Both the position numbers and the translations under genes were made by a program. The notes beneath the pieces were generated by a model, which was not told where the DNA came from, did no database searches, and worked only from the letters and a program-made list of their open reading frames with translations. DNA of 64,000 bases from Catellatospora paridis (lineage in GTDB: Bacteria; Actinomycetota; Actinomycetes; Mycobacteriales; Micromonosporaceae). The DNA is taken from contig NZ_ML769319.1 in NCBI RefSeq assembly GCF_009720365.1, forward strand, positions 149,752 through 213,751, read 5' to 3'. Shown piece by piece: positions 55,956 through 63,956 of this stretch. The stretch's first letter is position 1; each line of letters begins with the position of its first letter.

Positions 55956-57680
55956 ATGTCTGGACGCCATATCCGGCACGGCTGGGATGCCCCCGAGGCA
56001 CCCGCCCGCCGGACCGGCCTGTTCGGTCGCCGCGCCGTACGGATTCCCGTCATCATCGTCAGTGCCCTGTCCGTGTGCGGCCTGGCCACGGTCGTGCTGC
56101 GCTCGGTGAGCGCGGACGCCGACGGCTGCGGCAGCGCCGGCATCACCCTCACCGTGGCCGCCGACCCCGCCGTCGCGCCGGCCCTCACCGAGATCGGCTC
56201 CCGCTGGAGCGCCACCGGCCCGCTGGTCGGCGAGGACTGCGTCCGCGTCGAGGTCGTCGAGAAGCCGTCCTACGAGCTGGCCAACTCGCTGGGCACCTGG
56301 GCGGGCGGCTCGGTCGACGTGGCGGGCAAGGCCGCGCCCACGCCGTCCGAGTCCGAGCTGCCCGTGGTCTGGGTGCCCGACTCGTCGTACTGGCTGGGCC
56401 GGGTGCGGGCGGTGGACCGGGACATCTTCGACGCCGCGGCCCCGTCCGTGGCCGCCAGCCCGGTCGTGCTCGCCGTGCCGGAGACCGTCGCCCGGGAACT
56501 GTCCGACAAGCTCGGCACCGGCGTCGACGCGACGATGCTCAAGAGCCTGCTGTTCAGCAAGACGCCCGCGCTCAAGCTGGGTGTGGTCGAGCCGCGCCGC
56601 GACACGGCGGGCATGGTCGGCGCGATGATGCTGTCAGACGCGGTCGTCGCCTCCGAGGCGGACCTGCCCATGCTGGTCGCGGTGTACCGCGGCATCGGCG
56701 GACCGGTCGCGGACACCGGGGCGCTGTGGAAGGCGTACGCCGCCGGCATGACCGGCGCGCCGGTCAGCGAGCAGGCCGTGATCGCCTACAACGCAGCCAC
56801 GCCCAAGGCTCCGATGGCCGCGATCCCCCTGGCCCAGGCGCCGACGCTGGACTTCCCGTTCGCCGTGCGGGCCCGCCAGCCGCGCCCGCTGGCCGCCGCG
56901 GCGGCGCTGTTCTCGCAGGCGCTGCGCAGCGGCGACTACAAGTCGGTCTTCGCCGAGAAGGGTCTGCGCTCGCCGGAGGGCGAGGCCTCCACGGGCTTCC
57001 CCACCGGCCACGGCGTCACCTCGAACAACGTCTTCGTGCAGCCGCTCAACGACATGAACAAGGTCCGCGGCGCGATGACGGTCTGGGTCGCCGCGAAGAC
57101 CCCGTCCCGGGTGATCGCGCTGGTCGACGCCACCTCGTCGATGGGCCGCACGATGACCGGCGGCGGCAACACGGCGGTGCGGATGCAGGTGCTGCGCAGC
57201 GCCGCGGAGAAGGGCCTGCGGCTGTTCACCGACGACAGCGAGGTCGGCCTGTGGGCCTTCGCCGGCAAGGGCCACGCGCCCCTGGTGCCGCTGGCCGAGC
57301 TGACCAGGTCGCAGCGCGACAAGCTGAACGGGGCCGTCCAGCAGGCCGCGCCCTCGCCGACCGACGTCTGCCCGCTCTTCGCGTCGATCCTCGACGGGTA
57401 CCGCGAGCTGATCAAGGGATACGACCCGAGCCGCAGCAACACGCTGGTGATCTTCACCGACGGCCGGGACAGCTCCGGCATGCAGCTGCGCGCGATGCAG
57501 CGCGAGCTGGAGAAGCTGGCCGACGTGACCAAGCCGGTCCGGGTGGTGCTGCTGGGCCTCGGCCCGGACGTCAAGCTGTCCGACCTGCAGGCGGTCGCCG
57601 ACACCACCGGCGGCGCGGCGTTCCAGGTCACCGACCCGAGCCAGATGGAAGCGATCTTCCTGAAGGCGCTTCTTGCCTGA
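55956..57680 (+). CDS. Membrane-anchored substrate-binding/VWA protein
   Basis: 574 residues. One N-terminal membrane helix near 31-49, an extracytoplasmic solute-binding-like domain (about 60-350: ITLTVAADPAVAPALTEIG, VPDSSYWLGRV, SPVVLAVPE) and a C-terminal von Willebrand A domain from about 385. The metal site starts with D391 in DATSSMG (Asp-x-Thr-x-Ser rather than the usual Asp-x-Ser-x-Ser); FTDGRDSS follows. Such two-domain proteins are found in actinobacteria; ligand and partner unknown. Confidence 0.85.
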   Translation: MSGRHIRHGWDAPEAPARRTGLFGRRAVRIPVIIVSALSVCGLATVVLRSVSADADGCGSAGITLTVAADPAVAPALTEIGSRWSATGPLVGEDCVRVEVVEKPSYELANSLGTWAGGSVDVAGKAAPTPSESELPVVWVPDSSYWLGRVRAVDRDIFDAAAPSVAASPVVLAVPETVARELSDKLGTGVDATMLKSLLFSKTPALKLGVVEPRRDTAGMVGAMMLSDAVVASEADLPMLVAVYRGIGGPVADTGALWKAYAAGMTGAPVSEQAVIAYNAATPKAPMAAIPLAQAPTLDFPFAVRARQPRPLAAAAALFSQALRSGDYKSVFAEKGLRSPEGEASTGFPTGHGVTSNNVFVQPLNDMNKVRGAMTVWVAAKTPSRVIALVDATSSMGRTMTGGGNTAVRMQVLRSAAEKGLRLFTDDSEVGLWAFAGKGHAPLVPLAELTRSQRDKLNGAVQQAAPSPTDVCPLFASILDGYRELIKGYDPSRSNTLVIFTDGRDSSGMQLRAMQRELEKLADVTKPVRVVLLGLGPDVKLSDLQAVADTTGGAAFQVTDPSQMEAIFLKALLA

Positions 57681-57719
57681 AGGAAGCGGCGGCTCAGCCT
57701 GAAGGCGCTGCTGGCCTGA
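57660..57719 (+). repeat. Duplicated 3' end of the VWA gene
   Basis: CTGAAGGCGCTTCTTGCCTGA (57660-57680, the end of the gene) recurs at 57699-57719 with two changes, separated by 18 bases. Both copies read LKALLA-stop. Confidence 0.8.
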
Positions 57720-57731
57720 GTACAGACGTGA

Positions 57732-57766
57732 AAGAGGGGGTACGGCCGACGGCCGTACCCCCTCTT
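57732..57766. terminator. Perfect 16-bp hairpin between convergent genes
   Basis: Arms 57732-57747 and 57751-57766 with a 3-base loop, between the VWA gene and the convergent DedA gene. Confidence 0.85.
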
Positions 57767-57776
57767 CGCGTGCTGG

Positions 57777-58538
57777 TCAGCCGATGTCGACCTTGCTCAT
57801 GACGACGGTCTCGTCGCCGCCGTGCCGGCCGCGCTTCTTGGCCTGGCGCTCGCGGATGATCTCGATGAAGACCGGGATCAGCGACAGGAACACGATCAGG
57901 AACACCATCGGCAGGATGTACTTGTCGATGTGCTCGGGGCCGCCGATCGCGCTGATGATCTGCTCGGCGAGCAGGTAGCCGGCCAGCAGGATGCCATCGA
58001 CCCAGAGGATCGCGCCGACCACGTTCCACACGAAGAACTGCTTGGCCGGCATGCCCAGCACGCCCGCGACCGGGTTCATGAAGGTGCGCACGATCGGGAT
58101 GAAGCGGGCCAGCACGATGGCCTTGCGCGGGCCGAACTTCTCGAAGTAGTGCTCGGCCTTGCGCACGTACTCCTGCTTGAACAGGCGGGAGTCGGGCTTG
58201 TTGAACATCTTGGGACCGTATTTCGCACCCAGCCAGTGCCCCAGCTGCGCGCCGATGATCGCGCAGATCGGGCCGAGCACCAGCAGCCAGCCGATCGGCA
58301 GCTGGACGCCCTTGGACTCGAGGAAGCCGGAGGCGAAGACGCCCGCGATGAACAGCAGCGAGTCGCCGGGCAGGAAGAAGCCGACCATGAGGCCGGTCTC
58401 GGCGAACAGGATGAAGCAGACGCCGAACAGCGCGGCCGGTCCGAACAGGTTCAACCAGTCCGTCGGATTCAGGGGATTGAAGTCGGCGGCGGCCAGCGGG
58501 GGCGCGGCCAGGGCCTGGAGAGTGTCGACTACGGTCAC
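57777..58538 (-). CDS. DedA family membrane protein
   Basis: 253 residues, about five to six hydrophobic segments. Conserved blocks: ETGLMVGFFLPGDSLLFIAGVFA, GAQLGHWLGAKYG, FGPRKAIVLARFIPIVRTFMNPVAG and GAILWVDG. DedA proteins are undecaprenyl-phosphate or phospholipid flippases. The charged Glu and Arg residues characteristic of the family are present. GTG start chosen without a strong ribosome site. Divergent from the sigma factor gene, 66 bases apart. Confidence 0.92.
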   Translation of the reverse strand: MTVVDTLQALAAPPLAAADFNPLNPTDWLNLFGPAALFGVCFILFAETGLMVGFFLPGDSLLFIAGVFASGFLESKGVQLPIGWLLVLGPICAIIGAQLGHWLGAKYGPKMFNKPDSRLFKQEYVRKAEHYFEKFGPRKAIVLARFIPIVRTFMNPVAGVLGMPAKQFFVWNVVGAILWVDGILLAGYLLAEQIISAIGGPEHIDKYILPMVFLIVFLSLIPVFIEIIRERQAKKRGRHGGDETVVMSKVDIG

Positions 58539-58604
58539 GCCGCACAACAGTACCGGGCAATGTTCTGAACACCCGGACACGTCCTGTGAGTCGAGGAGGT
58601 GGCT

Positions 58605-59102
58605 GTGACGTACGAGGAATTCGTCAACTCGCGACTCGGCGCGCTCGCGCGCTATGCGCTGATGCTCACGGGTGACCAGCACACGGCCCAGGACCTCGTC
58701 CAGGAGACGATGGTCCGGGTCCAGCTCAACTGGCGCAGGGTGGCCCGGGCCGACGCGCCCGAGCGCTACGTCAAGCGCATGATGATCAACCAGTACGTGG
58801 ACTGGCGGCGCGGATCCTGGCTGCGCCGGGTGTTCCTGCGGCCCGACGCCGACGAGGCGGTCGCCGTACCCGTGGATCATGCGCAGCGCTCGGCGGACCG
58901 CGACCTGGTCTGGTCGGTGCTGGCGACGCTGCCGCGGCAGCAGCGGGCGGCGCTGGTGCTGCGCTACTACGAGGACCTGCCGGATGCGGAGATCGCCGAG
59001 ATGCTCGGCTGCACCGTCGGCACGGCCCGCGGTTACATCTCGAAAGCGCTGGCCCGGTTGCGGGAGTCGGCGGAGCGGCTGAGCCTGGGAGGAGTCCGAT
59101 GA
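58605..59102 (+). CDS. SigE-family (ECF-like) RNA polymerase sigma factor
   Basis: 165 residues. Region 2 (TAQDLVQETMVRVQLNWRRV) and region 4 (LPRQQRAALVLRYYEDLPDAEIAEML, VGTARGYISKALARL) define a SigE-type sigma-70 factor. GTG at 58605 with AGGAGG 6 bases upstream. Its stop overlaps the following LCP gene start (ATGA), placing an LCP protein where an anti-sigma gene would normally be. Confidence 0.92.
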   Translation: MTYEEFVNSRLGALARYALMLTGDQHTAQDLVQETMVRVQLNWRRVARADAPERYVKRMMINQYVDWRRGSWLRRVFLRPDADEAVAVPVDHAQRSADRDLVWSVLATLPRQQRAALVLRYYEDLPDAEIAEMLGCTVGTARGYISKALARLRESAERLSLGGVR

Positions 59103-60136
59103 TCGAAGAAGAACTGCGCGGAGCGTTCGCCCGCCACGAGGAGCAGGCGCCCGCGCTGGAACCGCTGCGCCGGGCCATCGACGCGCTGGCCGCACGGCGT
59201 CGCCGCCGCCGCACGGCGACCCGCACCGGGGCCGCCGCCGTGGTCGTCGCGCTGGCGCTGGCGCTGCCGGTGCAGCTGTGGCGGGGCGAGCTGACCCTGC
59301 CGGCTCAGCTGGGCGGCACGGGGATACCGGTCGCGGTGCCGCAGGGCCCGCTGAACCTGCTGCTGCTTGGACTCGACGAGGGCGGCCCGAACAGCACGAA
59401 CCGCTCCCGCGCCGACACGTACATGCTGATCCACCTGCCCGCAGACGGGAGCCAGGCCTACCTGGTCTCCATCGAACGGGACGTCATCACGGACACCCCT
59501 GGCATGGGCAAGATCAAAATCGCTGGGACGTACGCCCTCGGCGGCGCCGAAGGCGCACGACAGGCTGTCGAACAGCTCACCGGCGTGCGGGCCGACGCCG
59601 TGGCGGAGGTGAAATTGTCGGCCATGCAGTCGGTGACCGACGCCCTGGGCGGCCTGTCGGTCTGCCTGCCCGAGACGGTGAAGTCGAGCCACACCGGCAA
59701 GGCCTACCCGGCGGGCTGCCGGAAGTACTCCGGCACCCAGGTGGTGGACCTGGCCCGCCAGCGCCGGAACCTGCCTAACGGTGCCTACGACCGCGACCGC
59801 ATCGTCCAGCGGGTGCTGCTGGCGCTCGCGAAGGAGGCAAGCGACCGGGCCCTGCTGAGCAACATCGGCCTGGTGAATCAGCTGGTCGGTACCCCGGGAA
59901 TCACGCTGCACACCGGCGACCTCAGCGTGCTCGGCCTGGCCGTGCGGCTGGACCGAGTCGAGGCGGCGGGCATCATCGGTGTCAGCCAGCCGACGTTCCT
60001 GTCCCTCCAGCTCGGCAATGGTGAAATAGTCGAGCAACTTGATCCGAAGGTCGCGCCGGACCTGTCAGCGGCGCTGCGGGACGGCACCATGAACGACTTC
60101 GTCAGCAAGCACCCGAGCTGGGTGCTTCAGGAGTAG
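59099..60136 (+). CDS. LCP family protein coupled to a SigE-type sigma factor
   Basis: 345 residues. The N-terminal 40 residues (EEELRGAFARHEEQAPALE, then RRRRRR) resemble the cytoplasmic tail of sigma-partner membrane proteins. One membrane helix lies near 43-60. The LCP domain has LLLLGLDEG and a SIERD in place of the usual SIPRD, and DLARQRRNLPNGAYDRDRIVQ, where the normal double Gln after the second Arg block is absent. Catalysis may be altered. The overlapping start with the sigma gene suggests it controls or is controlled with it. Confidence 0.88.
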   Translation: MIEEELRGAFARHEEQAPALEPLRRAIDALAARRRRRRTATRTGAAAVVVALALALPVQLWRGELTLPAQLGGTGIPVAVPQGPLNLLLLGLDEGGPNSTNRSRADTYMLIHLPADGSQAYLVSIERDVITDTPGMGKIKIAGTYALGGAEGARQAVEQLTGVRADAVAEVKLSAMQSVTDALGGLSVCLPETVKSSHTGKAYPAGCRKYSGTQVVDLARQRRNLPNGAYDRDRIVQRVLLALAKEASDRALLSNIGLVNQLVGTPGITLHTGDLSVLGLAVRLDRVEAAGIIGVSQPTFLSLQLGNGEIVEQLDPKVAPDLSAALRDGTMNDFVSKHPSWVLQE

Positions 60137-60345
60137 TCCTCGTCGGCGGGCACGACCACCACGTTCTGCTCGATCTTGTCCCACTCGGAGGCCGGCGGCA
60201 CCGGCTCGTCCGGCTCTCCGAGTGGCTCCTCCGGGAGGGCGTTGTTGCGGTCCTCGGCGTCCGCCAGGGGATCCGCCGGCGTCGACTGCTCGAGCGCGTC
60301 GGCTTCGGGCACGTCGTACGCGTTCCCTGCCACGTTCTCGGTCAT
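60127..60345 (-). CDS. Small acidic protein, unknown
   Basis: 72 residues, strongly acidic (MTENVAGNAYDVPEADALE ... VVVVPADEDYS), likely disordered. Its 3' end overlaps the end of the convergent LCP gene by 10 bases. I recognise no family, but codon use and length suggest a real gene. Confidence 0.6.
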   Translation of the reverse strand: MTENVAGNAYDVPEADALEQSTPADPLADAEDRNNALPEEPLGEPDEPVPPASEWDKIEQNVVVVPADEDYS

Positions 60346-60413
60346 CGTTTCACGGTATGACTCGCCTGCGATATTCGCCAGCAGATGTGGGTTTCGGCGT
60401 AGAAGATGACCAT

Positions 60414-60794
60414 ATGGGCTTTCTGATCCGCTGGGTGATCAACGCAGTAGCGCTCTGGGTCACCACTCTGATCGTCTCGGGCATCGAGATCACCGCGGCG
60501 ACCACCACGCGCAGCATCCTGACCCTCATCGCGGTCGCGCTGATCTTCGGCCTGGTCAACGCGATCCTGAAGCCCGTCATCCACCTGCTCGGCTGCGTCT
60601 TCTACGTGATCACGCTGGGCCTGTTCGCGCTGTTCGTCAACGCTGGGCTGTTCCTGCTCGTGGACTGGCTGGCGACCGTGTTCAAGCTGCCGTTCGAGAT
60701 CGACGGGTTCTGGCCCGCGTTCTGGGGCGCCATCGTGATGGGCATCGTGAGCTGGGCACTCAGCCTGCTGGTGCCGGACGGCGACGAGGGCTGA
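60414..60794 (+). CDS. Phage holin family / four-helix membrane protein
   Basis: 126 residues with four hydrophobic segments: FLIRWVINAVALWVTTLIVSG, LTLIAVALIFGLVNAILKPV, FYVITLGLFALFVNAGLFLLV and FWGAIVMGIVSWALSLLV. The FGLVNAILKPV and NAGLFLLVDWL blocks match the Phage_holin_4_2 family, widespread in bacterial chromosomes and not tied to phage. Start ATG at 60414. Confidence 0.88.
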   Translation: MGFLIRWVINAVALWVTTLIVSGIEITAATTTRSILTLIAVALIFGLVNAILKPVIHLLGCVFYVITLGLFALFVNAGLFLLVDWLATVFKLPFEIDGFWPAFWGAIVMGIVSWALSLLVPDGDEG

Positions 60795-60944
60795 CGCGGC
60801 GGGAGGGGCCGATTCGCCAGGTCAAGTGACGTAGGCAATACTCCTGTAACGAGGACATCGCGGTCTTCCCGCAGCCATCGGGCGCGGCGACGCGCACCGC
60901 CGCGGCCATCCGCGTCACTGCACGCACGCTAGGAGCGTTCACAG

Positions 60945-61967
60945 ATGCCTATCGCATCCCCTGAGGTCTACGCCGAGATGCTCGACCGCGCCAAGGCCGG
61001 CGCGTTCGCCTACCCCGCGATCAACGTCTCCTCCTCGCAGACGCTGCATGCCGCGCTGCAGGGCTTCGCGGAGGCCGAGAGCGACGGGATCATCCAGGTC
61101 TCGACCGGCGGCGCCGAGTACCTGTCCGGCCCGACCATCAAGGACATGGTCTCCGGTTCGGTCGCGTTCGCCGCGTTCGCGCACGAGGTCGCCAAGAAGT
61201 ACTCGGTGAACGTCGCGCTGCACACCGACCACTGCCCCAAGAACAAGCTGGACGGCTTCGTCCGCCCGCTGCTGGCGATCTCCGCCGAGCGCGTGGCGCG
61301 CGGTGAGAACCCGCTGTTCCAGTCGCACATGTGGGACGGCTCGGCCGTGCCGCTGGACGAGAACCTGCAGATCGCCGAGGAGCTGCTGGCCCTCACCCAC
61401 GCCGCGAAGATCGTCCTCGAGATCGAGGTCGGTGTCGTGGGCGGCGAGGAGGACGGCGTCGTCGGCGCGATCGACGAGAAGCTGTACTCCACCGTCGAGG
61501 ACGCGCTGGCCACCGCCGCCGCGCTGGGCCTGGGTGAGAAGGGCCGCTACATGACCGCCCTCACCTTCGGCAACGTGCACGGCGTCTACAAGCCGGGCAA
61601 CGTCAAGCTCCGCCCGGAGATCCTCAAGGAGATCCAGGAGCAGGTCGGCGCCAAGTACGGCAAGGACAAGCCGTTCGACCTGGTGTTCCACGGCGGATCG
61701 GGCTCGCTGCTGTCGGAGATCCGCGACTCGCTCGACTTCGGCGTGGTCAAGATGAACGTCGACACCGACACGCAGTACGCCTTCACCCGCCCGGTCGCCG
61801 ACCACATGCTGCGCAACTACGAGGGCGTGCTGAAGGTCGACGGCGAGGTCGGCAACAAGAAGCAGTACGACCCGCGCGCCTGGGGCAAGGCCGCCGAGGC
61901 CGGCATGGCCGCCCGCGTGGCCCGGGCCTGCCAGGACCTGCGCTCCACCGGCACCCGGATCAAGTAA
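60945..61967 (+). CDS. fbaA: Class II fructose-bisphosphate aldolase
   Basis: 340 residues. Zinc and catalytic residues lie in HTDHCPKN (D95, H96), EIEVGVVGGEEDG and FHGGSGS. It splits fructose-1,6-bisphosphate in glycolysis. ATG with AGGAG 9 bases upstream. A hairpin follows at 62017. Confidence 0.96.
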   Translation: MPIASPEVYAEMLDRAKAGAFAYPAINVSSSQTLHAALQGFAEAESDGIIQVSTGGAEYLSGPTIKDMVSGSVAFAAFAHEVAKKYSVNVALHTDHCPKNKLDGFVRPLLAISAERVARGENPLFQSHMWDGSAVPLDENLQIAEELLALTHAAKIVLEIEVGVVGGEEDGVVGAIDEKLYSTVEDALATAAALGLGEKGRYMTALTFGNVHGVYKPGNVKLRPEILKEIQEQVGAKYGKDKPFDLVFHGGSGSLLSEIRDSLDFGVVKMNVDTDTQYAFTRPVADHMLRNYEGVLKVDGEVGNKKQYDPRAWGKAAEAGMAARVARACQDLRSTGTRIK

Positions 61968-62016
61968 TCCGCCACGCGCGGGCCGCTGCGGTCCGCGAGT
62001 TGGCACAAGATCGCCG

Positions 62017-62061
62017 AACGCGGTCGTGATCTGCGGCTCGATCGCAGGTCATGACCGCGTT
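62017..62061 (+). terminator. Hairpin after fbaA
   Basis: 19-base arms 62017-62035 and 62043-62061 pair fully in RNA if two G-U pairs are allowed, with a 7-base loop. Confidence 0.75.
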
Positions 62062-62171
62062 TCGCGTTCCCGGCGTGTTTCGCCGCGCGCGTGTCGTCCC
62101 GGGTCCCCGCGTAACCTGACGGGAATCGGTACGATCGTCCGAATCCGCGTCTCAGGGCAGGAGGTCCGCAC

Positions 62172-62690
62172 GTGCTGGGCATCGACGGGTACGACCCGGT
62201 CTGGCACCACGATGCCGGTGCGCTGGCGGCGGCGCACCGCAACCGCTTCGCCCGCGTCATCGGACAGCCGCTGGTCGGCTCCTGGCTGGTGTGGGACCTG
62301 GACGCCGAGGCCTGGTTCACCGGCGGCCCCGTGGTGTTCGGGTTCCCCGACGCCAACATCGAGATCACCCACCGCAAGTTCGACGAGTGCGCGATCAGCT
62401 GGGACACCATCGATCTGCAGGCCCAGCTCGACTGGCCCGGCCTGCGTTTGGACTGGTGGGCCGACACCCACCCGGCCATCCTGTCGGCCCGCGGCCGCCC
62501 GCTGACCCGGGTCAACCTCATCGAACGGATCAGCCCCACCGCCTGGCGCCCGCACGTGCTGCACGCGCTCGAATTCTTCTTCGGCGACCTGCGCGTCGCC
62601 CTGTTCAACGCGATGGACGAGAACGGCCTCACCGGCGAACCCGAGGTCAACCTCCCGGTCGGCTTCTGGCGCCGCATCCCCGTCGCTTAG
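62172..62690 (+). CDS. Hypothetical protein, possible actinobacterial family
   Basis: 172 residues from GTG with AGGAGG 8 bases upstream. LGIDGYDPVWHHDAGALAAAHRN opens a Trp-rich sequence (GSWLVWDLDAEAWFTGGPVV, LDWWADTHPAIL, FFFGDLRVALFNAMDENGL). No membrane segment or known motif is evident. I do not assign a function. Confidence 0.75.
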   Translation: MLGIDGYDPVWHHDAGALAAAHRNRFARVIGQPLVGSWLVWDLDAEAWFTGGPVVFGFPDANIEITHRKFDECAISWDTIDLQAQLDWPGLRLDWWADTHPAILSARGRPLTRVNLIERISPTAWRPHVLHALEFFFGDLRVALFNAMDENGLTGEPEVNLPVGFWRRIPVA

Positions 62691-62728
62691 CAGCGAGCGT
62701 TCGCCCTGCTCGCGTCTGGTGCAACGTC

Positions 62729-62777
62729 AGGAAGGGCACCTTCCCTCCACGCATGGCGATGTGAAGGTGCCCTTCCT
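62729..62777. terminator. Perfect 15-bp hairpin between convergent genes
   Basis: Arms 62729-62743 and 62763-62777 with a 19-base loop, next to the stop of the LOG gene. Confidence 0.8.
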
Positions 62778-63881
62778 TCAGTTGCAGAGGATGGCGAGGG
62801 CTTCGTCGACGTCGTCGGTGACGTGGACGAGGTCGGCCAGGGCAGCTCCGTTGAGCAGGGTGCGCAGGAGTTCGGTCACCGGGAGTTCTTCGGTCCAGAA
62901 GCGGCGGCCGAGGAAGACGAAGGGGCCGCTCTCGCCGTCGGTGGCGTAGTAGGTCTTGGTGGCGGCCTGGAAGACCTCCTGCACGGTGCCCGCGCGGCCG
63001 GGGGCGAACACGATGCCGCCGCGGGCCGCCTTCAGGATCACGTCCTCGCGGATCGCGTTCGAGAAGTACTTCGCGATCTGGCCCGCGAAGACGTTCGCCG
63101 GTTCGTGGCCGTAGAGCCAGGTCGGCACGGACAGGCCGCCCGCCCACGGGTCCGCCGCCGGGAACTCGGCCAGTACGTGCAGCGCGACCTTCGTGTACGG
63201 GTCGTGCGCGTGGAAGTCCGGCTCCGCGGCCAGCCGGCCGATCGCCTCGGCCAGCACCGCCGCCGGGTACGCGGCCAGGTAGGACCCAAGGTTCGCGGCC
63301 TCCATGACACCGGGGCCGCCGCCGGTCAGCACCAGGCGGCCGTGCCCGCCCAGCGCGTGGCCGATCGCCGCGGCCATCCGGTACGCGTCGCTGCCGCGTA
63401 CTTCGGCGTGGCCGCCCATGATGCCGATGCGCCGCCGCGGCTCGATCGCGGCCAGGGCGTCGTGCAGCGCGTTGTCGATGCCGTGGTCGTGCAGCCGCTG
63501 CGCCAGCGCCTCCCGGACCGCCGCGTTCGGGCCGCCCGCGGCCACGAAGTGCCGGTACACCACGCTGTCGTACATGCCTGCGAAGCCGCTCTCGGCGAAC
63601 CCCGCGGTCAGGTCGGCGGCCGTGTAGAGGCGCGCCGGATGTGTCGGGTACGGCACCCAGTCGGCCACCGGCACGACGTGCGCGCCCCGGCGCACCAGCG
63701 CCGCCTCCGCGGCCAGGCTCGGGAACGTGCAGCCGATGAAGACCGCGTCGTTCACCTTGATCCGGGACAGGTCGGCGGTGATGGTCAGCCCCTGCACCGT
63801 CAGCCCGGCCAGGCTCTTCTCGGCCAGCCGTTCGGCCAGCTCCTCCAGGGATTCGATCTCCAACGGGGTAGCAGCAGACAT
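62778..63881 (-). CDS. LOG family / Rossmann-fold nucleotide-binding protein
   Basis: 367 residues. RRRIGIMGGHAEVRGSD and VLTGGGPGVMEAANLG form the nucleotide-binding fold. The second LOG motif, usually PGGxGTxxE, reads PGRAGTVQE here, so the family's nucleoside-monophosphate phosphoribohydrolase activity may be changed. An N-terminal domain of about 150 residues precedes it, longer than in classical LOG proteins. ATG start. Confidence 0.85.
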   Translation of the reverse strand: MSAATPLEIESLEELAERLAEKSLAGLTVQGLTITADLSRIKVNDAVFIGCTFPSLAAEAALVRRGAHVVPVADWVPYPTHPARLYTAADLTAGFAESGFAGMYDSVVYRHFVAAGGPNAAVREALAQRLHDHGIDNALHDALAAIEPRRRIGIMGGHAEVRGSDAYRMAAAIGHALGGHGRLVLTGGGPGVMEAANLGSYLAAYPAAVLAEAIGRLAAEPDFHAHDPYTKVALHVLAEFPAADPWAGGLSVPTWLYGHEPANVFAGQIAKYFSNAIREDVILKAARGGIVFAPGRAGTVQEVFQAATKTYYATDGESGPFVFLGRRFWTEELPVTELLRTLLNGAALADLVHVTDDVDEALAILCN

Positions 63882-63956
63882 CAGGCGAGTATGCCCGTGA
63901 CGAAACCCTCAGCGCAGCGCGGGGACATCGGCACCCCGGCCGGGTTGAATGGCCGT

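Noticed and set aside
60414-60794. Holin-like gene as sign of a prophage
   Set aside because: The family is common in bacterial chromosomes and no other phage gene is present.
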